In this document: positions 44,176 through 55,400 of the stretch, piece by piece | How positions within the stretch are numbered: position 1 is the first letter of the stretch | Layout of the letters: the number at the start of each line of letters is the position of its first letter | Source: Hemileia vastatrix | Taxonomy: Eukaryota > Basidiomycota > Pucciniomycetes > Pucciniales > Zaghouaniaceae | Assembly (NCBI GenBank): GCA_030280995.1 | Contig: JASXTE010000011.1 | Location: 7,819,501-7,883,500, forward strand | Direction of reading: 5' to 3' | DNA: 64,000 bases | The notes under the pieces: generated by a model | Told to the model about the DNA's origin: nothing | What the model saw: the letters and a program-made list of their open reading frames with translations, nothing else | Databases searched by the model: none | Translations under genes and position numbers: made by a program

Positions 44176-44980
44176 TGTCACCGGACGACCTACGCACAAG
44201 GTCGAGGATGTTCCTGCAAGTGAGATAAAAGGTTCAGATACTTCTTCGAAGCACAGAGGGATAGTTCTAGGAAGTGATTCGAAGATGACTCGAAGGAAGA
44301 ACTACTGCTTCGAGTTATGTTCGAGAAGGATTATAACATAATTGAACAGTAATATTTAAAATTCTTATGATCTCACGAAGGGTTGGAAACTCAACAATCA
44401 AAGATTTAGAATTTAGATATGATTATTGAGAAAATAAAGAAAGATACAATAATAATGATTTTCACTTAGAGTTTTATCACTATTAACTATAAATACGTTT
44501 TATAATTTAATTCTAAGGAATGTCGAACCAAAAACCCAGCCCCTTTTATATCCTTTACTCCTCCTCGCATTGACCTCATACTCATCCACTATTCCGCACA
44601 CCACAAACCATTTAAAATATATCCGTTACACCTGAACCCTCCTTACTAACATCCGTTAACCCCTTAATCCTTCACTAACCATTCCGTCCATGCTCACTAC
44701 CCATTAATAACCCACAGACATTTCATAAACCTTTTAATGTACTATTATATTAACTATTGCACTGTGCGTCGCTTATTGGGAAAAAAGACTAAGACACACT
44801 ATTGAGAGATTGACTAATTTAGATTTAGAGTTTTAGGCTAGCGCGATTGAATAGCGAGTACACAAAGGAAAGTCACAGTTGCTATGGAGAGTTGCTTTCT
44901 GCGCTTCGAGTATGGATTTGAACACTTTAGTATTGATTTAATGAGCTACTTTTGCCTCGAGTGTCACGTGGCGCATGACA
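44176..44980 (-). repeat. Gyp4 5' LTR
   Basis: 805 bp, paired with 36586-37390. On the minus strand it ends ...GGTGACA and is followed by GTATAATTTAATTCTC, which does not start with TGG, so no tRNA-type primer site is visible. Confidence 0.92.
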
Positions 44981-44985
44981 ATATC

Positions 44986-46115
44986 ACCATTATGCTCTTT
45001 AAACACTTAATCGCAGAAAAAATCCAATCTCTTACTGTTATCAGAGTAATCACAAAAATAGAGAAATCGCTATATATCACAATATATTTTGAAAGTATAT
45101 AATATGAGGCTCTAATGTTTTTAATATAATGACTTATTTTAATAATAATTTTTCCTCTAACCACTACTCTAAATACCCTTTTCCTTCTTATATTTTTCAG
45201 CGCTCCAGAAACAGCTCCCTAGTGGATCTTCAGTGCTGTTTATAGCACCACATTAGTAAAACAATAACTAATCCATTAGTAAACTAAATACACCACTTGT
45301 AACAACTACAGTGCCTAAACATATACTATGCTTAATAAAACTAGTATTAACTTGTTTCACTCATACTCCACATGCAGGATTATGACTGTACCTTTAAATT
45401 GTTTCAGTGCTACTTCCTGTGTTGACACCTTTCAGATCTGATCCTTGTCTCTTTGACTCTTGGGTGGTTTTTGTGATTGAGTCCCCATCCTCCTCACTTC
45501 ATTAATAAGTCCATAGTTGTGACAATTCACTTAACTAGTTAGGCTCTGAAACTTACATTACCTGTTTCAGTAACTTACCACACAAGCCACTGTGCAGTAT
45601 ACTATGTACTTGAGGCCTTCCATGAGCCATAATTACTTCCTTAATGCATAAAAAAAATTATTGGAAAATCCAAATTCATAATGTTCAGCGCTTGCACTCC
45701 TAAGTTGATAAGACATTATTCCTTTGTGCAGCACATCTTGCTTCAAAATCTGAGTGCGCAAACCCTAAATTCTCTTCCGCACTTCTCTTTCCCTTTGTTC
45801 TTTTAAAAAACATAATTACATATTTATAATAGCGCTATCTACTGCGCTATGATTCCCCTTTGTCCTTCCTGGGCTACATAAGCTGATTGGTCCAAAGGAT
45901 AAGTTACCTGTGATGCGCATACCACATCCTCCCTCTACTTGCGACTGTCCCCAGGAGCCTATAAATACCCTGCACCTTGCAGCATCTCCTTCCTCCATCT
46001 TCCAACTTCTTCTTCATTTCTAAAAATCATCATCATTATCATTTCTTTCTTCTTCTACTACATATTTATATCCTCTTATATTCTTGTATTCCTTTTTATT
46101 TATAACTTCTAAATA
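44986..46115. other. Gyp5 remnant: probable LTR and polypurine tract
   Basis: No ORF of note. At 45925-45936 the minus strand reads AGAGGGAGGATG followed by TGTGGT (45921-45926 inverted), the same polypurine tract and LTR start as in Gyp2 and Gyp3. I therefore infer that the sequence to the left is the 3' LTR of an older minus-strand element and that Gyp4 is inserted in it. The far LTR edge was not found. Confidence 0.45.
45960..45967 (+). promoter_or_regulatory. TATA box candidate for 46116-47170
   Basis: CCTATAAATA, about 150 bp upstream of the ATG at 46116. An almost identical CCTATAAATA precedes the next gene. Confidence 0.5.
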
Positions 46116-47170
46116 ATGAACACAGAAAATGCTACCATTAATACCAAGAATGCAGCCAAAGTTGTAAACGCTATCCGACAGTTTGTGCCCATGCAACCCC
46201 CTGCTGCTCCTCCCAGACGCCAGTCACTAGGCTGATGGGTAGGAAAAGATGCACCTTCTGCATTGAAAATGAAATAACCCCTTGCCACTTTTCAAAAGAC
46301 TGCCATAGAAACACTTCTTTTAATGTAAGATATCCTTCATTCATCTTCCTTTCTTTTCATTCTATCATTACTAACTTCCATTTCCTTTTTCTCCTAGTCA
46401 TGCAATTTTTTCAAAATTTTCAAAAAGAAATGTAGCTAAAATGGGCCACCCACTGTTGCACGTCTGGACCCAAATTCTTCTACCATGGACATGATGAGTC
46501 ATATGACCATCAAGCACCCTGCTCCTGCTCCAACTACACCACCCAAAAAAAAACGTGTCAAGGTTGGTATCCAAGTGCCTACTCCGAGTAGTTTTGCTTC
46601 AATTCTTAGATCACTCTTTTCAAAAGAAAGTATCCACACTTTAAGATCCTTTCTCTTCTTTTTCCTCTTCTGACCTAACACCAATACCCTTCCTTTCTTT
46701 TCTAGAATTCACCAGCCACTTCTTACGCTGAGACACCTCCTCTGCCAAACAACTCACTGTTCCTTCCTGATCTGGAAGAAGATCCCCTCTGGGGTGCCGC
46801 TCCTCTTCTGGAGTGCGCACCTTGCTCACCTACTCCTGACTGGACTGAAATGCAGCCAGCTGGTGATACTGTCATCCCAGACAATTGGCCCATAAATGAT
46901 ACCCCTTCACTTGACAGCAAGTAAGAGACTGCCATGGCTTGAAACTGGGAATTCGCAGAGCATATTGCCTGCACAACACTTGATGTAACCATGCGTCAAA
47001 TGAACAACATGATCTCTGCTGTCAACAAATTCCTTGAGGCATTCCCGGTCTATACTTGCGCCAAGTATATCCGATGTACGCAGCTTATCACTACCTTGAA
47101 ACAAAACATGCAAGAGGCTGTTAAAAACTGGGCTTTCTGCGTCCCAATCTTTGATGATGCAGAATACTAA
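46116..47170 (+). pseudogene. Gyp5 antisense-type gene 2 (Cys-rich, multi-exon)
   Basis: Begins MNTENATINTKNAAKVVNAI. After a shift at about 46233 comes a Cys-rich segment KRCTFCIENEITPCHFSKDC (C-x2-C-x7-C-x5-C), an intron with GTAAGA donor (about 46324), an NGPPTVARLDPNSS stretch, a basic PPKKKRVKV patch, an intron to about 46706, an acidic LEEDPLWGAAPLLECAP region, and a helical tail MRQMNNMISAVNKFLEAF...LITTLKQNMQEAVKNW. Stops lie near 46922 and 46943. Its place (next to a polypurine tract, upstream of a Zn2Cys6-like gene) matches antisense gene 2 of Gyp2 and Gyp3, but sequence similarity to those is weak. Confidence 0.45.
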
Positions 47171-47671
47171 AAATATTCTTTTCTTCATCTACTTGTACCC
47201 TTCTTCCTATAATGTGTACATAGCCTGTAAAAGTAATAAAAAATCTTATATTCTCATCTTAAATTCTTTGTGAGAGTCCTTTAAATACAAGATGAGTTGC
47301 CAAAAAAAATCATCCTTCTTCCAAACTTGCCAGTGCATCCTTTTACTAAGTGCTTTTTGAAAGATGAAACAACAAAAAACAAAAAACTTAAAATCAGTGC
47401 TACTCCCTATAGCAGCAAATTCATATTCTGTGTCATATAAGCATGAGCTCCCTTGAAATCTTCAGATCTTTTCAATATGACCTTCCCATGACTGCAACAG
47501 ATTCCACTTTTCCCTTGAGTCCCTTTTTCTATGAATAAAATCATTCACATCTTCCTTATAGACCATTCAGTGCTCAAGTCAGATATTGTGCAATTAATGC
47601 CTTTTGTATGATGGCATTTTTAGCCTATAAATAGCCCATCTAATAATCAACATTTCCATCATTTTAGTATC
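47171..47671. other. spacer upstream of the second Gyp5 gene
   Basis: No ORF. TATAAATA at 47626-47633 lies about 40 bp before the ATG at 47672. Confidence 0.5.
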
Positions 47672-48080
47672 ATGACTCAATACCGCACAGTTCCCAGAGA
47701 TCAATCATGCTCCTTCTACAAACCTCACAATTTCCATTGCACCTTTTCTACACCTTGGGGGTATACCTCCTTTAGACCTGCCTGCAATAACTGTTTCAGA
47801 TATCATAAGACTTTTAACACCTCCCTAAATCAAACTATTCCTCAGCCTTCTGGCTACATTTGTTTCCCAACTAGTTCCACCAGTAGCGCTCCTATAATAA
47901 CCACTACTAGTCCTACCAGCGTTAATTCTTCTCCCATTACTGATGTCCCTTACGAATCATTATCACTTCCCGCTTGTTTCAGGTGTGAAATATCCATTCA
48001 GCCTAGCGCTGCACCTTCTTCAACCCCAAGCTCTAATTCTTCTATGCATTCAGGCTCCTCTACAGCTGCTCTGGATGCGG
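47672..48080 (+). pseudogene. Gyp5 antisense-type gene 1, exon 1, cut by Gyp3
   Basis: Open from MTQYRTVPRDQS. The Cys pattern C-x2-Y-x6-C-x14-C-x2-C-x6-F (SCSFYKPHNFHC...ACNNCFRYHKTF) is Zn2Cys6 spacing with two ligands changed; FHCTF..PACNNC aligns with RTCTF..RACDSC of the Gyp3 antisense gene 1. A Ser/Pro/Thr-rich linker follows. The frame runs into the Gyp3 5' LTR and stops at its TGA. The missing second exon appears beyond the Gyp3 3' LTR at 62937-63087. Confidence 0.65.
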
Positions 48081-49169
48081 TTTGATCTTCCAACATTGGT
48101 GGAGCCCTTTGTTGGTTTATTTGGTGTTGTTTTGGTATGCCTTAAACAGCATTGTTTAAATAATTAGGTATTTTTTGGGAATTACGCAAAAAATATTGGT
48201 ACTACAAGGATCTGGATACTACCATTATATAGCCCTGGTTTTTCTCTATATTTTATGTCATGTAGACATTTTTCATAGCTTAAGTATTTGGGGGATAATT
48301 TCTCACTTTTCATTTTAAAAGATTGCTGTTGAAGTTTGTTTTTTGTGTTTTACGGGATAACCTTAAGTCTTAGAATTAAGTGCTTAGCACTGTTGGAAAG
48401 AGAGGAATTTTCTCTAAATTTCATGTCTCAAAGTTGTTATAGTGTAATTATGTGTTTTAGGGGTTTTAGTAGTTGTAGGTTATTTTTATAAGTATTTTGG
48501 GTGGTTTTGGTGGTTTTCTGGCTTCAGGGTGGTCAGGCTGCTTCAGGCGGGCTTCCTGACATTGGGCGGACTGCCCGCCTCAGTGCTAGAGGGCTGGGAA
48601 GCGCTTCTAGAGAGGTTTTATGCAATTTGGTGGTCAGGAATGCCAGATTTGCAGGTGTGCATGGGCTCTTAATTAGTAGTCTGTGTGTATATAGTAAATA
48701 AGACAGTTTGGGGCAACTCTAATTATCATACAACCATCTGGAGGTGATATCCTTGTTCCTTACTCAGTTTTCACTGTTTTCTGGCCACAATTGGCTGTTT
48801 TTGTTGCAAGTGAGTTCTTCATTTAACTTAACTTAGCAACTGTTTTCTCTGTTATAGTCTTGCAAGCTATAGCAAGTATTATTTCTGTCTCTGGTGTGGA
48901 TTTGCAACCTACATCAAGTATTATTGCTTTCTCTGGTGTGGACATTAGTCTACATTTCAGTTCTTTGGTTTGGTAGTCTGTCTGGAGACTACTTTCTTGA
49001 CTGATCAAGCAGTCAAGTGTATTTGGAAAAGGGGCTTTTGGTAACAGGAACCAATTAACTGTAAAAGGTAAATCTCACTTGTTTTTCTAAAGGGACAGGG
49101 GTTTTTCTTTCTGGTTTTCCTCCAACTCCCTTGGTCAAGACCTATAACTAGACTTAAGGATTGTCTACA
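48081..49169 (+). repeat. Gyp3 5' LTR
   Basis: About 1.09 kb, TTTGATCTTCC (TGTGGTCTTCC in the partners) to GTCTACA. GTGTGTATATAGTAAATAAG (about 48678) may hold the TATA box. It has two copies of the GTCTCTGGTGTGGA repeat; the 3' LTR has three. Confidence 0.88.
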
Positions 49170-49173
49170 TTTT

Positions 49174-49190
49174 CGGTGCCCAATGTGGTG
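49174..49190 (+). other. Gyp3 primer binding site, degraded
   Basis: CGGTGCCCAATGTGG aligns with TGGCGCCCAACGTGGGG of GypA, a few bases after the LTR. The leading T is C here. Confidence 0.65.
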
Positions 49191-49244
49191 TACAGATCTT
49201 CTAGCTCTTTGGAATCTCTGTTGCCTGTGATTTGGACTGGAAGA

Positions 49245-51756
49245 ATGGCTTCTGGTTCTTCTATTCTTGTGGTGACCATCAGTGGGGGGGAAGGTCCACC
49301 TGGGGTGATGGTTAGGGAATGTGTGAGGATTAAAACTTGGGATGGTACCAAGCTTAATGGTGAATATGTAAAGTGGTTTCTAGAGAATGATGAAACTGCT
49401 GCTGGTGTAGACGGTGCTTCCTACCTAGTCATGATGAAGCAAATTATCTTCTTCATTGGAGATAGAGCGGTAGAGAAGGAGGTTGTGGCCATGTCTGGCT
49501 ACAAGATAAGGGATTGGAAGCTAATGTGTAGGGAAATGGTAGATAGATGGGGTTTCAGGTTTACTATGGTGGATCTGAATAAGGTTTCCTATGAATGGAA
49601 GTCTTTTGGCAGTGTTGGTAACTTACATAGTTACAGAAAGTTTCTACTACAGTTTGATCCTGTGGTGGAATACTTGGTGGAAGTGGAGGAGCTGGCACAT
49701 GAAAATGCTGCCAAAGATTTTTTTTGGCACACCCTGGCTAGAGATGTCATGATGGATGTGTTGAAGGAGCTATCAAGTAAAGACTTGATAAAGACTCTTT
49801 CTTATGGGGGCCAGAAGTTGCCTGCCTTGGACAAGGTGAAGAAGGTGGTGGAGGCCAATTTGAAGTTATTGGTGGTGGACACCTACCAAGAGGGGTGCGC
49901 CAAGTATGTCAGCAAAGTCAGTGAGACTTTGGCTGAAGAGGATAGCAGTGTAGAGAAGGAGGAAAAGAACATGGTGAAGGTTCCAAAATAGGAGAGGGAC
50001 CCAATGGTGGAGCAGCTAGCTGACCTGACAAAACAGCTTCATATTTTTGTGCAGGAGGCAAAGAAGGCCAATAAGGCGCCTCCACAGCTCAGAAAATTTG
50101 ACAGGCAGGCTGGTAGGAGTGATCCTTGGGTTTGCTCTTATTGTGGAAGAAGAGGACATAAGTCCAATGAATGTTGGGCCCTGAACAGAGATGTGTCAGA
50201 GGGAAAGGTGGAGTTTGATGGCAGGGTGTTTAAGTTCCCTGATGGTCAATTTGTGAAGCCCAGTGAGTGGAAGGCTCCTGTTGATATGGTCAGGAGAAGG
50301 GCTGGTCTCAATCGGGGGAGACCAAGGTTTGAGGAGATTCCAGATCAGGGGAAGTCTTTTGTTAAGCAAGATGATGAAATCAAGGGGAAAGGGAAGGAGG
50401 TGAATAAAGTCTCTTTTTCTACTTCCTTTGGTGGGTTGGAACTATATTCTTGTGGCGGACAGTCAAGTGGTGAATGCTTGGCTGGTGTCTATGATGTAGA
50501 GGCAGGTAAGGTGGGAAGGCCAAAGAGCAGCTCTCAGGCCCAACCAAAGCCTAAGGCTTCTAAGATGGATCCTAAGCTGGGTGCACCTAGAAGGAAGTAC
50601 AGCAAGGAAGAGCTGTACAAGATGCAGAAGGGGATTGCTAATATGGGCCCCCCTAGTTTTGGTGAATTGGACATGAATGGTGAGCCAATACCTATGGATT
50701 TGGATTCTGACTCTGAGGAGGAGGCTCCTTTGGCTTCATTTCCAAGTCCCGCCAGAGTTAGAGGTTCTGGTGAGGGATCTGGTTTGATTCCTTTAGATGG
50801 AAAATCTGTTAGTGGTTCTGGTCCTCAGGAAAATTCTGGGACAAAGGTAGTGAAGCCAAAGGCTCACTTTGAGAGGCCAGTAGTTTCTGGACAATCTAAT
50901 AATTTTATGGACTCTTTTCTGGAGAGGATGGACCAGGGTCAGGTTTCCCTTACTTATGGGGAGTTGTATGTTATCAGTCCTGGTTTGGCTGATAGGCAGA
51001 AAATGTTGTTTACCAGGAGAAGGGTTTTTCTGGGGAGGTAGAATACATTTTTAATTTTGCTGAAAATTTTGGCAAGGGGTTGAAAACTCATTTTTTGCAC
51101 CTCTGATTTATGTAAATGTCACTATGAATGGCAGGGAGGCTAGGGCATTGGTGGATTCAGGTTCTCAGATTAACCTGATTTCCTTGTTTGAGGCTACTCA
51201 TTTGGGCCTCCCCATCAAAACTGTTATTGGTTGAAATTTGATAGGTATAGGAGGTCATGTAACAAAGTTGATGGGAACCTCCAAATTTGTGAAGTTGGAA
51301 GTTGGTTGAGCCTTTGGAAAGGCTCATTTTTACATTTCTAAAGGCAATGTTAAAGCTGTTTTGGGTGGGCCATTCTTGATAGTTTATCAATCAAGAATTG
51401 GTTACCAATTTGAAATGGGGATTATTTTGGAGTTGAATTGTGAAGATGAGAGAAGGCTTCACATGAGGTTGTTATCTCCTGGAGATTATTGTTGGGAAAC
51501 CAGGCCTGGGTCGTCGTCCATGTGTCAATGCATGGATTGTTGCAGGAGGAGAAGGAAGTGGATGCCGCCTCTTGATTTTTGGAGTGTGGCTCAGGCTCTG
51601 GTGAGAGTCTGTCTTTTTAGAATGATTAGGACTGATGACCCCAGTGCTACAACCTCTCCCCAAGATGAGGAAATCCCAGGTTGTAGTAGGTCAGCTCCCT
51701 TGGAGAAATACCAAGTGGATTTTCAACTTTCTTGTTTTAATTTTTCTCTTCTCTGA
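49245..51756 (+). pseudogene. Gyp3 gag-protease
   Basis: Starts MASGSSILVV about 75 bp after the LTR. The capsid-like part has WDGTKLNGEYVKWF and DRWGFRFTM; TAG at about 49991; then LADLTKQLHIFVQE, the zinc knuckle CSYCGRRGHKSNEC (about 50133-50172), and basic and acidic linkers. A shift near 51030 precedes the protease (LVDSGSQINLI, about 51150), which has TGA codons at about 51233 and 51307. The end (GSSSMCQCMD...TTSPQDEEIPGCSRS...FNFSLL) is in frame to 51756 and defines the true C-terminus of this polyprotein family. Confidence 0.87.
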
Positions 51757-51849
51757 AAGTATTCTTCAAGTTTTTTATCAAATCTCTGTTCTTTTTCAAG
51801 ATTTTCTATTAATTTTAATTCAATTTCAAAAAGGAAGATGGGTTATATA

Positions 51850-52470
51850 TCTTTATTGAAAGATATGCAGAAAAGCTTTGGAGTGGTGAGATTGGGGAGT
51901 AAAATTAAGTCCTCCCAATTGTCCACAGCTAGCGTTTCTTCTACACCTTTCAAAAACATTATCTTGGCCACGTCTGTGAGAATTGTGGAAACCCCTGGTT
52001 ATTTTTGTAGTCAAGAAGAAAAGCGAAGAAAATAAAATAAAATATTCAAGATAATTCAAGAAAATCAAGAAAAAAATCTGAAGATAATGAAGAAAGAAAA
52101 TTCAAAATATTTTTGTGAAGATCAGCATGATCTAGTTTTGGGCCTCCAGCAAGAGGTTAAACTGCACAAATTTTTGAAGAATGAAGATTAGCAGGATCTA
52201 GTTTTGGGCCTCCTGCATGAGGATAAACTGCTCAGTTGTAGAAGATGTGATTCTGAAGATGAATCAAGATTTGAAGAATTGGAAGATGGAAGTGAAGATG
52301 AAAATGCGGGATTGTGGAAAATTTTTGGAGTGGTGAGATTGGGGAGTAAAAGTAAGTCCTCCCAATTTTGCACTGCTAGGGTTTCTTCTACACCTTTCAA
52401 AAACATCACCTTGGCCACACATGTTAGCAATGGGGGAACCCTTGGTTTTTGTTCCATGTCTGGTGTAGAA
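51850..52470 (+). repeat. direct duplication in the Gyp3 protease-pol linker
   Basis: Units at 51850-52010 and 52315-52470, homologous to the pair in Gyp2. Two M1 hairpins (CCTCCAGCAAGAGG at 52143, CCTCCTGCATGAGG at 52210) lie between them. Confidence 0.85.
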
Positions 52471-55400
52471 GACATTGTGAAGACCCCTTAAGTTGAAAGT
52501 AGAGCCGCAAAGTACAAGAAGGTGGCACAGAAGATTAGGCCTGTCAATGTGCCTATGTCTGTAGGTTTGAATCCTCTGTTGAAGAGACCTCCATTGTCAA
52601 GAGATCTGTGCTGTACTCCTCTGGTGAAGAATCCTCCTGATTTTGAGGAAACTGCTAGAGTGAAAATGGAAATGTTAAAGGTTGTTAATTTTGGTCCTGA
52701 TGGTTTGTTATCTGAGGAGAAAAAGAAGTTGTTGTTGCATGTTATTGTACTAAGGGAGAAGGTGGTGGCATTTTCTGAAGTGGAAAGGGGTGTGTTGAAA
52801 CACTCTTATGGGGAACCTTACTTGATTCCTGTGGTTTGTCATGAACCTTGGCAAATCAAACCTATTCCATTTCCTGTTGCTATCCAGGATGATTTTGAGG
52901 AGATTGTTAGGGAAATAGTCAGGACTGGATTGTATGAAAAATCAACTTCTAGTTACTCAAGTCCAGTTTTCTGTTTTAAAAAGCAGAATGGAAATCTCAG
53001 GGTGGTACATGATCTTAGAGCCCTGAATAGAGTTACTATCAAGGATGCAGGGATGCCACCAAGTGCAGAAGACTTTGTGGAAGCCTTTTCTGGAAGGGTG
53101 TGTTATGGTGTGGGTGATATTATGGGTGGTTTTGATGAAAGGGAACTTCACACTGATTCACGGCAACTCAAAAATTTTGAGACTCCTCTGGAGAGATTTC
53201 AGCTCACTAGGTTGCCTCAAGGAGCAACTAATTCTGTAGCAGTTTATCAAGAAAAAATGGCTTGGAACCTACAGGATGAGGTGCCTACTAATGCTGGTAT
53301 TTTTATTGATGACTGTGGAATTAAAGGACCCTCTACTGATTATGGAAATGAAGTGCTGAAAGAAAACCCAGGTATAAGGAGGTTTGTTTGAGAATATGCA
53401 ATTACTCTGGAGAGAGTATTGTTTAGAATTGAAGAGGCTGGCTGGACCATTTCTGGGTCAAAGTTTTGTTGTTGTGTTCCATCTCTGGAAATTCTTGGGC
53501 ATGTGGTATGTAAAGAAGGGAGAATTATGGCAAAGAAGAAGGTGAATAAAATTCAGTCATGGGCAAGGCCTAAAAATACTACTGAATTCAGAGGATTTTT
53601 GGGAGTTTTTGTGTGTGTCAGGATTTTCATTAAAGATTTTTCTTTGTTGGCTTCACCTTTAAGGAGGTTTAACAGGAATGATGCAAAGTGGGAATGGACT
53701 GAAGAGTGTGAAGGAGATTTTCAGAAGTTGAAGAGGGTGGTGGGTGAAGATATTATTCTTCACAAGTTGGATTATGGTAGAGAGGCTGTAAAATTTATCT
53801 GGTGGTGGACTCAAGTTATATTGCTGCTGGTTCTGTTTTGTCTCAGGAAGATAAATCTGGGAAGGTCAGGCCATTAAGGTATGAGTCTGTGGTTTTTAAT
53901 GAGGTGGAATCTAGGTACTCTCAGCCAAAGTTGGAATTGTGCGGTGTAGCAAAAATCTTAAAGAAGCTACAAACTGTTTTGTGGGGGCAGAATTTTGAGC
54001 TGCAGGTGGATGCTAAATCTCTGGTCCAAATGAACAACACACCTAGTCTTCAAAATGCTCCAATGACTATGTGGGTGGCGTTCATTCAAAATTTTTCTTC
54101 TCACCTGGTGCACAAGCCTGGTAAAACTTTTACAATGCCAGATGGATTGTCAAGAAGACTGCCCCCAGATGAAGATTCTGATCCTGAAGAGTTTGACGAA
54201 GATGTCCCAGTTGTTAGAGCCAGCACAAAGGGTGCTGAAGATTTTTCTCTCCTCCCCCATGAGGCTAAACTGTGAAATTGTTGTAACCTCCCCCATGAGG
54301 TTAAACTGGAAGATTGTTGTATCCTCCCTCATGAGGCTAAACTGGATGATTTTTCTCTCCTCCTCCAAGAGGATAAACTGGATGGTTCTGATCTTTATTC
54401 TGGTGATCAGGATGTTTTAGTTGATGAAGATGGGGCTGTTGTTTGGGATGGTTCAAATCTGGAAAATGGTGTTTTTGTTAGTGAACTGGATTCTCATAAG
54501 ATTCAGTGGAAGGGAAGGGATTTGCCAAAGTTTAGGGATTGGTGTACTGGATGGGCCAGTTGTGTTTCTCATGTGTACACTGGTGATTTTGATGATAGGG
54601 TTGTACCCTTGGATGTTGTTTTGTTAGATTTTGAAGATGAGACCTGGGGTCAGAAGGGTTTTTATTTTATTTTGGTTGAATATCTGTTGACCTTGTAGAG
54701 GCCAGATATTTGTGATAATAATACTTGTTTGGCAATAAAGGAGAAAAGTCTTGGATTCTATGTGTCAGGAAGAAGGTTGATGAGGAAGAGATATCCAGAT
54801 TCTCAAGTTGTGGTGACTCAGAAGAAGGGTCAAGAAGTTGTGTTGAAGTCTTTGCATGAAGACCTTAGTCATAGAGGCTTTGGGGAGACTTATGAAAGAG
54901 TAGCAGACAGATTTTGGTGGCCAGGTATGAAGTTGGCTGTGCAGGTTTGGGTTCACTCTTGTGAAGAATGTCAAAGAAGAAGTCACTTGAAACCTAAAGA
55001 GGTTGGCCATGATACTGGTGAATCAACTGTGTTTGGAAGAGTCATTTTGGATGCTGTCCATATTAAAGAGGGCAGGTATAAATACTTGATTGTTTCCAGG
55101 GATGATTTTTCTGGTTGGGTTGAGGCAGCCCCTCTGGTGAATTTGAATGCCAAAAATGTGGCAGAGTTTTTGAAGAAGGAATGGGTATTTAGATATGGGT
55201 TGATGATTTTTGGTGACTGTCAAAGGGTCTTTTAAGTCTAGAAGGTTTTCCAGGGAGGTCCAAGGGCGGTAAAAATGGTCTTAAAGGATTTCAAACTTAG
55301 TATGTATTTTCTTATCTTTTAAGGATTTTTTACTCAAATAAGAAGAGGTAAAGAGGTGGAGTAGTATTATTTTTAAAGTTTTAGATTTATGGTTGATGTA

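Larger units (their letters stand above)
36586..44980 (-). mobile_element. Gyp4: chromodomain Ty3/Gypsy element, complete with target duplication
   Basis: 8.4 kb, minus strand, two LTRs of 805 bp each and nearly identical, and a perfect ATATC duplication. Genes are gag, protease-RT-RNase H-integrase-chromodomain, plus an antisense gene beside the 3' LTR. It belongs to a different lineage from GypA, Gyp2 and Gyp3: canonical YLDD reverse transcriptase and a chromodomain, and no M1 hairpins seen. LTR similarity makes it the youngest insertion here, though its genes already have several stops. Confidence 0.92.
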
